A stretch of 6,724 bases of DNA from CAZUVM01 sp964623885 (GCA_964623885.1 CAZUVM010000122.1:1-6724), one strand, 5' to 3'; numbered from the stretch's first letter, positions 1-6,515 are shown. The notes: generated by a model not told the origin, from the letters alone. Numbers and translations are program-made.

Positions 1-2631
1 ACGAATTGCAGCCAGACGGTTACGGTTCTGGGTTGTTGTTCGACCAACTGCTTGCAGGTGCAGTGTCCCACTAACAAGACCGTGCAGTGCGGCAGCATTT
101 GGAGCTTCGATGCGCCCACAGCCACGACTTGCTGCACCAGCAATTTTATCAACCCGGTCGGCGTAACCAACCTGATGATTATAGCTACGGGCACCATCAC
201 CAACGGGGTCTGTCCGAAGTTCATCACCCAGACCTGGTCGATTGTGGATGCCTGCGGCAACAACAACACCTGCAGCCAGACAGTTGAGGTTGTGGACACC
301 ACCCCGCCGGTCATTAACTGCCCGACCAATCCGATCGTTGTCCCGTTTAATCGGAATTGCCAGCTCATCATCCCCGGCATTTCAGTTACCGCCACCGACA
401 ATTGCACGCCGGTTTGTTCGCTCGTGTATTCCCAGTCGCCGCCCGCGGGCACAACGAATCTCTCGGGCAACAGCGCCACCGTTACGGTGACCGTGACGGA
501 TCTTTGCGGCAATTCCAACTCGTGTCACGTCCGCGTCATAGGCTTGCCGCTGATCCCGCCGGTCCTGACCTGTCCGTCGACGATGACCGTGACCAATTGC
601 CTGGTGCCTTGCGTGCCGGTCACAGCGACCGCATTTTGCTGCTCGAACCCGCCGATCGTTGTGCAAACGCCGCCGTGCAACACGGTGATTGCACCGGGAA
701 TTAATTCCGTCACGATCACCGTTACGGATTGCCATGGCAACGTTACGCACAAGACTGTCCACCTGATCATCGCGGGGCAGTCGTTCCTTACCAATTTGTT
801 CAACACCGGGCTGGACCCGAGCCACGCACTGTTGCCCGATGGCGCGGTGGATACTCACTACGCATTGCCGCCTACGGCCGTGCCGCCCGGCATGCCGCCT
901 GACTATGCAGGCAACGCTGTCGCTGTCTCGCCGGTCTGCCATGGCGGCTTTAACATCTGCGCCTATCCGGCCAGCGCCACTTGTTTCATCTATACGCCTT
1001 GGGACCTGGCGTCGCCGTTCTCGAAATGGATCGCACCCAATTACGCCGACAACGGCTGCGACCCCGGCAGCAACTATACCTACACACTGAACTTCAACCT
1101 GCCGGTCAACTTCAACCCCGCGACGGCCACCATCTCGGGCCGTTGGGCGGCGGACAATACCGCTTTGATGTATCTCAACTCCGGGCTGGTGCCGGCGGCG
1201 GACGGCGGCTTCGCCAGCACTTTCCTGCACTGGACTCCATTTACGATTCCGGCCGGCAGCGGCTTTCTCCCGGGTCCGAACACGCTTACTCTCGTCGTAA
1301 GCAACGCCGAAAGTTTCACCGGTCTGCGGGTGGAATTTACCAACGCCTATGTCAATTGCTTCTCCTGCGCGCCGCCGGTTATCCACTGGATCACCCCCAA
1401 CCAGTTTTTAACGCTGGGCAGCACCGCGACGTTCCAGGTCAACGCCGGCGGCACACCGCCTCTCCATTACCAGTGGTATCATAACAACCTCGCGCTTGCC
1501 GGCCACACGGCGTCCGTGATGCAAATCCCTTCGGTTAGCGTTGCTGACCCCGGCCTTTACTCCGTCATCGTTACCAATCCATGCGGCGCGGTGACTGGAT
1601 ACGTCAGCCTTAACCTGGTGCTTCCGCCGCCCTGGTCCAATGCCTGGTGGAACATATCCGCCCTGGACAGCCCGCTGGGTGCTACCGTCGGTCCCGACCT
1701 GAACCTGGTTGGTTCCAGCAACGCCATTTACGCGATTAGCGCCGGGACGACCGACGATCTCGGGTTGCCCGATCCGGCTGGCGGAAGCGTCAACGTCTTG
1801 CGCCTGAACCCCGCGGGCGGCGCCAGCCTTGCGCTACCGATGATTGGGCCTGCCGGCAGCACGGCGGCTGATTCCTACACGCTGATAATGGATGTGTACG
1901 AGCCGGATACTTCGTTCGGCACGCCAAGCACTCTGTTCGAAAGTGTCCCTTGTTGCCTGGGAAGCACCGGCCAGGATGGCGTCGGTTTGACCCTCGATAA
2001 CTCCAACTACCTCCACGTGATCACTGCGTTGGCAGGCGCGGTTTCCGACACTATCTCCACGATGCCTTTGGCCGTGGATATGTGGAACCGGGTGATCCTG
2101 GTGGTTGATAATCCTGCCAACGGCGGCAATGCAACGGTGAGCGCCTTCGTCAACGGTCAAAACGTCATAACTGTGACGGCTTGCCCGTGTTGTGTGTGCT
2201 GTGTCGCTCACACCGGGACGAGTATTAATTGGGCGAACGGTTCGCCCATTGTCCTCAGCGCTCCGACCAATGCCACTTCCGCCAATGCGGAGTTCTACCT
2301 CTCCAGCCTGCAGTTCCACGCTACGGCGCTGCCGTCCCAAACGATCGCCGCGCTTGGGTCGCCCGATACCGGTGTGGAGGCAGTGACCAGAGCGTCGGTG
2401 GGCGTGCCGCCTGTTCTCTCGGCCACTTTGTCCGCAGGCAACCTCAATCTCACCTGGATGGGCGATTCGTTCGTGTTGCAGGAGACCAGCGATCTGTCCA
2501 GCGGCAACTGGACCGATTCCCAGCTGGTGTTCACCCAGACGCAGGGCAGCGGCGGTACGCAAACCAGCGCCACCGCAAAACCCAGTCCCGACAAGCCGGC
2601 CAAGTTCTACCGCCTGGTGTTCAGGCCGTAG
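1..2631 (+). CDS. Secreted multidomain HYR / Ig-like / concanavalin-like protein, 5'-partial
   Basis: The frame is open from base 1 to the TAG at 2629-2631 (876 codons), so the true start lies upstream and the TTG at 52 is only an internal codon. Residues below are counted from base 1. Residues 1-13 end one HYR-like repeat. About 18-99, 104-180 and 186-258 are three more, with the hallmark 'D.CGN...C...V.V.DTTPP' and 'TDNCTP' patterns. About 259-457 resembles a galactose-binding-like beta-sandwich (SKWIAPN, WAADN, NTLTLVVSN, GLRVEF). About 457-541 is an Ig-like domain (PPLHYQWYHN, VADPGLYSVIVTN). About 547-790 looks like a LamG/concanavalin-type fold. About 802-876 is the C-terminal module ending FYRLVFRP, familiar from verrucomicrobial exported proteins. 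About 38 cysteines suggest an extracellular, disulfide-bonded product. No membrane anchor or sorting motif is visible at the C-terminus. Likely a surface or adhesive protein; no catalytic domain is recognised. Confidence 0.88.
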   Translation, partial: TNCSQTVTVLGCCSTNCLQVQCPTNKTVQCGSIWSFDAPTATTCCTSNFINPVGVTNLMIIATGTITNGVCPKFITQTWSIVDACGNNNTCSQTVEVVDTTPPVINCPTNPIVVPFNRNCQLIIPGISVTATDNCTPVCSLVYSQSPPAGTTNLSGNSATVTVTVTDLCGNSNSCHVRVIGLPLIPPVLTCPSTMTVTNCLVPCVPVTATAFCCSNPPIVVQTPPCNTVIAPGINSVTITVTDCHGNVTHKTVHLIIAGQSFLTNLFNTGLDPSHALLPDGAVDTHYALPPTAVPPGMPPDYAGNAVAVSPVCHGGFNICAYPASATCFIYTPWDLASPFSKWIAPNYADNGCDPGSNYTYTLNFNLPVNFNPATATISGRWAADNTALMYLNSGLVPAADGGFASTFLHWTPFTIPAGSGFLPGPNTLTLVVSNAESFTGLRVEFTNAYVNCFSCAPPVIHWITPNQFLTLGSTATFQVNAGGTPPLHYQWYHNNLALAGHTASVMQIPSVSVADPGLYSVIVTNPCGAVTGYVSLNLVLPPPWSNAWWNISALDSPLGATVGPDLNLVGSSNAIYAISAGTTDDLGLPDPAGGSVNVLRLNPAGGASLALPMIGPAGSTAADSYTLIMDVYEPDTSFGTPSTLFESVPCCLGSTGQDGVGLTLDNSNYLHVITALAGAVSDTISTMPLAVDMWNRVILVVDNPANGGNATVSAFVNGQNVITVTACPCCVCCVAHTGTSINWANGSPIVLSAPTNATSANAEFYLSSLQFHATALPSQTIAALGSPDTGVEAVTRASVGVPPVLSATLSAGNLNLTWMGDSFVLQETSDLSSGNWTDSQLVFTQTQGSGGTQTSATAKPSPDKPAKFYRLVFRP
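2230..2248. repeat. Perfect 9-bp inverted repeat with one-base centre, inside a coding region
   Basis: TGGGCGAAC, one G, then GTTCGCCCA. It lies within the concanavalin-like part of the long secreted protein and encodes the WANGSP segment. It could form a tight cruciform or hairpin, or bind a dimeric protein, but it may also be chance in GC-rich coding sequence. Confidence 0.6.
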
Positions 2632-2704
2632 CCGGGCACGTGATATAATTGTCAACGCGGCTGCGACCACGAACGAGCCGTCACAACAAAAGACCAGTTC
2701 GGGT

Positions 2705-3325
2705 TCACTTTTGCGCGAGTTCTGACGCCCGTCGGATGATTTCGTCGTGGTCGGCGCCAAGACCGAGTTGCTGGCAAACCATCTCACCTTCCGCGTTTAG
2801 CAGGGTGATGACATTCGAATGCATGAACTGGCCTTGAGCGTCCTTTTTAAATCTGACGTTCAACAACGCAGCCAGTTCCCGGACGTCGTCAGCACCGCCT
2901 CGCAGCAAAGTCCAGCGCTCCGCCGCCAGTGTCTGTTGCAGCCGGTAGCTGTGCAATGCGGCTGCGGTATCCCGCTCGGAATCGAAGGAGACCAGCGTAA
3001 ATCCGACCTTGTCCCGAAGCACCTCTGGCAGCGCGGCTTCAATTTGTTTCATTTGATACACCAACAGCGGGCACGCATAAGCGCAATTGGCAAAAAACAT
3101 TACCACGACCTGCGGGCGGCCGCGTAAGCAGGCCAGCTTGACCGGCGCGCCTATGTCATTGGTCCAGGTGGAATCGAGTTGATACAACGATTTGTCGGTG
3201 AGACAAACGGGCGTAGCGACACTCGCGTCTGGTTGCGCACAACAACTCCGGCGCGTCGGGATCGTGTCGGCAGCGGATGCAACCAGCGCACTCGTCATGA
3301 GTAACAGCAGAGATGGAGTTTTCAT
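2705..3325 (-). CDS. SCO1/SenC family copper-chaperone-like protein
   Basis: The product has 206 residues from the ATG at 3325. Residues 1-18 form a Sec signal peptide (KTP, then LLLLMTSALVASA), probably cut at ASA|A, with no lipobox cysteine. The mature part has the SCO thioredoxin fold: strand VVVMFFAN, then the copper-binding C81-AYA-C85-P motif (CxxxCP), the SFDSERDT segment (113-120) matching the family's 'S.D.ERDT', and the distal copper ligand His169 in FMHSNVITLLN. SCO proteins deliver copper to the CuA site of cytochrome oxidase, or act as thiol reductases, outside the cytoplasmic membrane. An extra CC pair sits at residues 28-29 just after the signal peptide. The ATG overlaps the stop of the upstream NirV-like remnant as ATGA, so it was probably translationally coupled. 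A TTG start at 3364 is possible but would put hydrophilic residues before the signal peptide. It converges on the long secreted-protein gene with a 73-bp gap. Confidence 0.92.
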   Translation of the reverse strand: MKTPSLLLLMTSALVASAADTIPTRRSCCAQPDASVATPVCLTDKSLYQLDSTWTNDIGAPVKLACLRGRPQVVVMFFANCAYACPLLVYQMKQIEAALPEVLRDKVGFTLVSFDSERDTAAALHSYRLQQTLAAERWTLLRGGADDVRELAALLNVRFKKDAQGQFMHSNVITLLNAEGEMVCQQLGLGADHDEIIRRASELAQK

Positions 3326-3579
3326 AAATCCTTCGCGCAGCGGAAGCCCAGGTTGTGAATGCAATAACTCGCACTAAGGCTGCTGCGGAACCCGAGGCGC
3401 ATGAACGCGGGATAATTGGCGGCCGCTCGGGCGCCCTGCGCCCCGGCGCCGCAGAACAATCCGCGCTCCAGGCCGCCGCTGTCGGCGCGCGAATCCCCGG
3501 TCACCATTGCGGTGTTGAAGTCCAAAACCCACTCCCAGATCAATCCGTGCAGATCTGCCGCGGCAGGATTTGACTTGTG
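3322..3579 (-). pseudogene. C-terminal remnant of a formylglycine-generating-enzyme/NirV-like protein
   Basis: The frame is open from 3579 down to the TGA at 3322-3324. An in-frame TGA at 3580-3582 closes it upstream and no plausible start is present. The translation contains DLHGLIWEWVLDFN, DSRADSGGLERGLFCGAGA and AFMRLGFRSSL, and ends HNLGFRCAKDL. This is the end of the FGE-sulfatase/SUMF1 fold in the form seen in NirV proteins, which accompany copper nitrite reductase (nirK). Recognisable homology starts at the Asp codon 3553-3555, so only about the last 75 residues of a protein usually near 300 remain. The stop overlaps the SCO start (ATGA), so the two were an operon. It may still be transcribed as a leader for the SCO gene, but as a protein it lacks most of the fold. 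FGE family membership is clear; the NirV subtype is recognised from memory. Confidence 0.8.
3326..3334 (-). promoter_or_regulatory. Ribosome binding site of the SCO gene
   Basis: On the minus strand GAAGGA is followed by TTT and then ATG. The spacing is short (three bases), but it is the only purine-rich match near either candidate start, and it supports the ATG at 3325. It lies within the last codons of the NirV-like remnant. Confidence 0.5.
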
Positions 3580-3582
3580 TCA
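3571..3582. promoter_or_regulatory. Candidate FNR/NnrR-like dyad TGAC-N4-GTCA
   Basis: On the minus strand this reads ATGAC-ACAA-GTCAA, one base off the symmetric TTGAC-N4-GTCAA form related to FNR/Dnr-class sites. It lies just upstream of the NirV-like remnant and about 245 bases before the SCO start. No convincing -10/-35 pair was identified beside it, so this is only a motif match. Confidence 0.2.
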
Positions 3583-3681
3583 TAACTTTGCATGTTTTGT
3601 CTTTTGGATGACAATTTACGATTAGTACCGATAATGACGGCAATTTGAGCCAAAGCGCGTAACCGCCCGAGAAATGGAATC

Positions 3682-3701
3682 AAAGCGGGAATGCCCGCCT
3701 T
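3682..3701 (-). terminator. Terminator-like hairpin after the VOC gene
   Basis: In minus-strand RNA, AAGGCGGG pairs with CCCGCUUU around a CAUU loop, giving eight pairs including one G-U, followed by GAUU. On the plus strand the G-U becomes an A-C mismatch, so the structure favours leftward transcripts. It begins 44 bases past the VOC stop codon. The U-tract is short, so termination would be weak. Confidence 0.35.
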
Positions 3702-3745
3702 GCACGCAATCACGTGCTCGGCAGAGTTAAACGCGGCGGCAGGAG

Positions 3746-4114
3746 TTACCGCTTGCGCTTGTGCAGGGTAATGCGGTTCCCGTCCGGGTCGGTGATAACG
3801 ACCATCCGGCAGGAGGGAAAGTCGTGCGGGCCCATCACGATCGGCACGTTCTTAGCCTTAACGGTCGCCAGCGCCTGCTCGAAATCGTCCACTTCGAGGG
3901 CGGCCGAAGCGCCTTTGGGTGAGGGGTCCCACATCCCCGGCGCGCAACCGATGCCGAGCGTGCCGCTGCCGATGTCGTATTCCACCCAGTTTGGATTGCC
4001 TGAACCGTCATATTCGGAGTTCGGTTTCAGGCCCAGCACACCCTCATAGAATGGGCGCGCTTTTTTCATGTCGCTCACCGCGTAAGCAAAGAAGGCGATC
4101 TCTTTTATTTTCAT
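3746..4114 (-). CDS. VOC (glyoxalase/bleomycin-resistance fold) family protein
   Basis: The product has 122 residues from the ATG at 4114, a normal single-module length for the family. The first beta-alpha unit reads AFFAYAVSDMKKARPFYEGVLGLKP (residues 7-31). The second half has the LEVDDFEQALATVKAKNV helix region (73-90) and the closing strand VVITDPDGNRITLHK (105-119). These are the two paired beta-alpha-beta-beta-beta motifs of the vicinal oxygen chelate fold. The usual first-strand His position carries Phe8, and the usual C-terminal Glu position (GNxxE) carries Thr116, so a classical metal-dependent glyoxalase I activity is doubtful. Substrate is unknown and the protein is probably cytoplasmic. 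No clear Shine-Dalgarno sequence precedes the ATG (minus strand TTTTCCTT). An upstream extension to 4177 exists but is cysteine-rich and unlike the family. Flanked by two broken genes, it seems to stand alone. Confidence 0.88.
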   Translation of the reverse strand: MKIKEIAFFAYAVSDMKKARPFYEGVLGLKPNSEYDGSGNPNWVEYDIGSGTLGIGCAPGMWDPSPKGASAALEVDDFEQALATVKAKNVPIVMGPHDFPSCRMVVITDPDGNRITLHKRKR

Positions 4115-4244
4115 AAGGAAAACGCAGCAACATCGTTCCATATCCAGCAAAAGGCAATCCATAGCGGAGATTTGCAATCTGCCGGATTCTGGTTTTTTGG
4201 GTTGGCAGACGTGCAGCTGAACTCTCCGGTTTTCGGGCAGGGGC

Positions 4245-4494
4245 CTACTTTAAATTCTCTTCCGTATAAAGGCCCAGCTCGATCAACCGCTCGAGTAGTT
4301 GATCGGGCGGAACTCCGATAAAATTGCGCAACACCAGTTCTTTCGCAAATAGCCGGCAAATGTAGCGAAGCTTCAGCGCTTTGTTGCGCGCGGCGTAGAC
4401 GAAGTCACGATGTCCGCTGTTCACCACGATTAAATTTCTCGCAGCGTCATGACGCGATCGCCATAACTCTCCCGGCGCACGCTGGAAAGTGTAA
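4245..4494 (-). pseudogene. C-terminal part of an IS-interrupted large protein (possibly GHKL/HSP90-like ATPase-associated)
   Basis: These 82 codons plus TAG run in frame from the IS boundary. They read YTFQRAPGELWRSRHD, then NLIVVNSGHRDFVYAARN, KLRYICRLFAKELVLRNF and LLERLIELGLYTEENLK. A GTG at 4427 gives a 60-residue open frame, but homology-like sequence continues upstream of it straight to the target duplication, so that is not the natural start. Deleting 4495-5406 joins codon TAC (4491-4493) to GCT (4494 plus 5407-5408), continuing the frame of the upstream fragment as EGIPA-YTFQRAPGEL. The two are therefore one gene. I recall this C-terminus from large bacterial proteins annotated as ATP-binding/HSP90-like ATPase domain proteins, but the ATPase part is not in this window. 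The fragment is probably not expressed as a functional protein. Confidence 0.82.
4492..4494. repeat. Target site duplication TAA, left copy
   Basis: The TAA immediately left of the IS matches the TAA immediately right of it (5404-5406). A three-base TNA duplication is typical of the IS1031 subgroup of IS5 elements. Restoring one copy restores the interrupted reading frame. Confidence 0.85.
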
Positions 4495-4512
4495 GAGCGT
4501 GTTTTAAAAATG
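4495..4512 (+). repeat. Left terminal inverted repeat of the IS5-family element
   Basis: GAGCGTGTTTTAAAAATG, 18 of 18 bases matching the reverse complement of 5386-5403. The match ends at the next base (C here, G at the other end). Confidence 0.92.
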
Positions 4513-4560
4513 CTGATTTTCTTCTTTAACGTTATTGTACTTTTTTATCCAGTACTATAA

Positions 4561-5382
4561 ATGGATCGGATGCAAACGCATCCTGTCCGTTATCCAACCG
4601 ATCTGAACGATGAAGAATGGGACTTTGTTAAGTCGCTGGTACCCGCGCCTAAGTCTGGCAAGGGAAAGCGCGGGCGACCTGCACTGGAGCGTCGTCCCTT
4701 GGTCAATGCCGTGTTCTACATCGTCCGCTCGGGTTGTGCCTGGCGGCTCTTGCCCACCGAGTTCGGTCCGTGGCAGACGGTTTACGGCTACTACCGGCAA
4801 TGGACCAAGGACTGGACCTGGCGATTCATCCACGACGCGCTGCGCGACTGCGTACGCACGATCGAGCAACGAAAGGTGGCGCCCACCGCAGCCATCGTGG
4901 ACAGTCAGACGGTTAAGACGGCAGACCAAGCGGGAGAACGCGGCTACGACGCGGGTAAAAAGCTGGTGGGCCGCAAACGCCATGTGGCGGTGGACTGCCT
5001 GGGACTGATCTTGGCGATTATGATCACACCGGCTGCAGTGCAAGACCGCGACGCCGCCAAGAGCCTGATCCAGTTGCTCATCTCGATGTATAGTCGGGTC
5101 CAAGTCATCTGGGCCGATGGCGGCTACCTGGGTAGTTTGGTTCAGTGGGTGAAGCAATTGCGACCTTTCGGCAAGTTGCACCTGGAAATTGTGCGCCGCT
5201 CCGACCGGGTAAAAGGTTTCAGAGTTCTGCCCAAGCGATGGATTGTGGAGCGAACCTTTGGATGGTTGAGCAAGGCTCGCCGGCTGTGTCGAGACTACGA
5301 GGTCCGGCTCGATCATAGCGAGTCCATGGTGCGGATTTGTATGATTCGCATCATGCTCCGGCGCCTGGCAAAAATCGCATGA
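4561..5382 (+). CDS. IS5-family DDE transposase
   Basis: The product has 273 residues. The N-terminal part carries the family pattern YPTDLNDEEW (11-20), then RGRPALERRPLVNAVFYIVRSGCAWRLLP (37-65) with a helix-turn-helix-like region and WQTVYGYYRQW. The RNase H-like catalytic core follows: Asp114 in AIVDSQTVKT, Asp186 in VIWADGGYLG, and Glu230 in WIVERTFGWL followed by the YEVRLDHSESMV tail. All three acidic residues are present and the segments GYDAGKKLVGRKRH and QDRDAA are intact, so the enzyme looks active. It would cut and join the IS ends in DNA transposition. The start at 4561 is preceded by TATAA and no clear Shine-Dalgarno sequence; a second ATG three codons later is an alternative. 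The stop lies 3 bases before the right inverted repeat. Confidence 0.95.
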   Translation: MDRMQTHPVRYPTDLNDEEWDFVKSLVPAPKSGKGKRGRPALERRPLVNAVFYIVRSGCAWRLLPTEFGPWQTVYGYYRQWTKDWTWRFIHDALRDCVRTIEQRKVAPTAAIVDSQTVKTADQAGERGYDAGKKLVGRKRHVAVDCLGLILAIMITPAAVQDRDAAKSLIQLLISMYSRVQVIWADGGYLGSLVQWVKQLRPFGKLHLEIVRRSDRVKGFRVLPKRWIVERTFGWLSKARRLCRDYEVRLDHSESMVRICMIRIMLRRLAKIA

Positions 5383-5385
5383 AGC

Positions 5386-5403
5386 CATTTTTAAAACACG
5401 CTC
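5386..5403 (-). repeat. Right terminal inverted repeat of the IS5-family element
   Basis: CATTTTTAAAACACGCTC, an exact reverse complement of 4495-4512. It starts 3 bases after the transposase stop codon. Confidence 0.92.
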
Positions 5404-6515
5404 TAAGCTGGAATGCCCTCGCGCGACGTCTCTCGTTCTTTGGGAACCGGTAGCAAGGACTCTGCAATTGTCACCAGGGCCTCTGAACTGCAGGTAACCA
5501 CTCCCTGCTTAAGCGTCAGTCGAATTCGCGTCAGCCCTGGCTCGGCTGGGGCACGAAAGGTTACAATTTCAGCCGTGTCATTCTCAAGCCGACCTCCCCC
5601 TTCAACGATCTGCCATTGGAAGGCAAGATGGTCTTCGACCAGGCGCTGGGCACGGTCACGAGGAATGGCGCGAAGGTTTTTGGTCCCATTAACTGCGACC
5701 ACGGCGGATGCAGGCGAAATGCGAACGCTGAATAGCGGGCCCGGATACTCAAAGAATTGTTTCTGCTCGGGTTGGGCAGCAGGTTCGTCTGCGGTTTCCC
5801 TGATGATAAGTGGCTCGTTCTCTGGAGCGGATTGGTTCTGTGACCCGCCAGATTGCTCGCGGATGTTGAACCAGTCATATTCTTCCGCGGGCAAAGTCAG
5901 AATGGCTTCCTTAAGCGCTTTCTGAATCGAGCGCAGAACTTCGCGGCTGGTTTGTTCTTCCTCGGCCCGGCGTTGCTCTTCAATGAGTTGTACCAGTTGT
6001 TCCTCGACGGGCCGCAATTCGGTCTCGAGTCGCGCGAGGGCTTCGTCGTGAATGACACCGGTCCGAGTCCCAGGGGTGAGGTTAAGGTAGCCGGCTTCCA
6101 CCATCCCTTGCAGGTAACCGCTGCTCCAGGGTGGGTTCGAAAAGATAGGCAGCTCGGAAATGTTCCCAAGCACGCGCGTTCCGGCGCGGTACAGGCTCAC
6201 CACATTGGTCGGGCCCGGTCGGTTGAGATACAGCTCGACATACGTTTGCGGCGAAGGTTGCTTGGCTAATTGATGCAGCAACCTGCCCTCGAACTGGCGC
6301 GGCTCGACTTTAAACTCGGCACGGGCCGTGCGATCAATGATTTTGATATGGACGCCTGACTGGCGGATGCGATCCCGCAACTCTGAGGCAAGATACCATT
6401 GCAGTTTTTCGCCGCTGAACTGTTTGATGCCGGGAAGCAAAGGGCGCACGGTTAATTCCGTGCCGCCATCCGTCAACAATGTCCCCTTCTGCTTCACCTC
6501 ATACTTGGGATCTCC
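5403..6515 (-). pseudogene. Middle part of the IS-interrupted large protein; N-terminus also missing
   Basis: The frame is open from 6515 to a TAG at 5403-5405 created by the IS insertion. An in-frame TAG at 6516-6518 cuts it upstream. The first possible start is a GTG at 6497, with no well-spaced ribosome binding site, and family-like sequence (DPKYEVKQKG) extends before it, so the real N-terminus is lost. Numbering from that GTG: 1-150 is a mixed alpha/beta module (ELTVRPLLPGIKQFSGEKLQWYL, VEPRQFEGRLLHQL, LTPGTRTGVIHDEA). About 155-200 is Glu/Arg-rich and probably coiled coil. About 215-248 is an acidic, Gln/Pro-rich linker. About 254-345 is an Ig-like beta-sandwich (FSVRISPASAVVAVNGTKNLRA, AFQWQIVEGGGRLENDTAEIVTF). 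It continues past the IS into 4494-4245. I recall this architecture behind N-terminal GHKL/HSP90-like ATPase domains. That link is from memory and the ATPase itself is absent. Confidence 0.78.
5404..5406. repeat. Target site duplication TAA, right copy
   Basis: This matches 4492-4494. Together with the last base of the IS it forms the TAG that now ends the upstream fragment of the interrupted gene. Confidence 0.85.

Larger units (their letters stand above)
4495..5403 (+). mobile_element. Complete IS5-family insertion sequence (IS1031-like), 909 bp
   Basis: The element is bounded by 18-bp perfect terminal inverted repeats (GAGCGTGTTTTAAAAATG at the left; its reverse complement at 5386-5403) and flanked by TAA duplications. 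It carries one intact DDE transposase reading rightwards. Length near 0.9 kb, a single ORF and a TNA-type 3-bp duplication fit the IS1031 subgroup as I know it. Perfect ends, an intact duplication and an intact ORF point to a recent insertion. It lies within, and opposite in orientation to, a minus-strand gene. Confidence 0.92.

Noticed and set aside
382..1386. Long minus-strand open frame (334 codons) opposite the secreted-protein gene
   Set aside because: Arg/Gly-rich translation without recognisable motifs, fully antisense to a frame with clear HYR and beta-sandwich domains. It is a GC-driven shadow.
2672..2694. CGGCT...AGCCG dyad between the convergent secreted-protein and SCO genes as a bidirectional terminator
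   Set aside because: Only five base pairs with a 13-base loop and no U-tract on either strand.
1834..2787. Minus-strand open frame of 317 codons spanning the 3' end of the secreted-protein gene
   Set aside because: No domain pattern, and it overlaps both the real plus-strand gene and the end of the SCO gene.
3583..3745. Short minus-strand open frame (about 55 codons from a GTG near 3711, ending near 3540) in the spacer between the VOC gene and the NirV-like remnant
   Set aside because: No ribosome binding site or recognisable family. It runs across the terminator-like hairpin and into the remnant in a different frame, so it is likely non-coding.
4178..4209. Inverted repeat TCTGCC...GGCAGA with a T-run between the arms, downstream of the split gene
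   Set aside because: Six-base arms with a 20-base loop and the T-run inside the loop do not make a normal intrinsic terminator.
4245..4427. Independent 60-residue gene starting at GTG 4427
   Set aside because: The conserved-looking frame continues upstream to the IS boundary and joins the other fragment in frame, so it is the tail of a larger broken gene.
4535..4561. TTGTAC ... TATAAA as a promoter for the transposase
   Set aside because: Spacing is about 15 bases and the -10-like box overlaps the ATG, so a transcript would start inside the gene. It could only serve a later start, for which there is no evidence.
4555..5388. Minus-strand open frame of 277 codons antisense to the transposase
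   Set aside because: Mirror frame of a well-supported DDE transposase; composition is His/Gln-rich with no motif.
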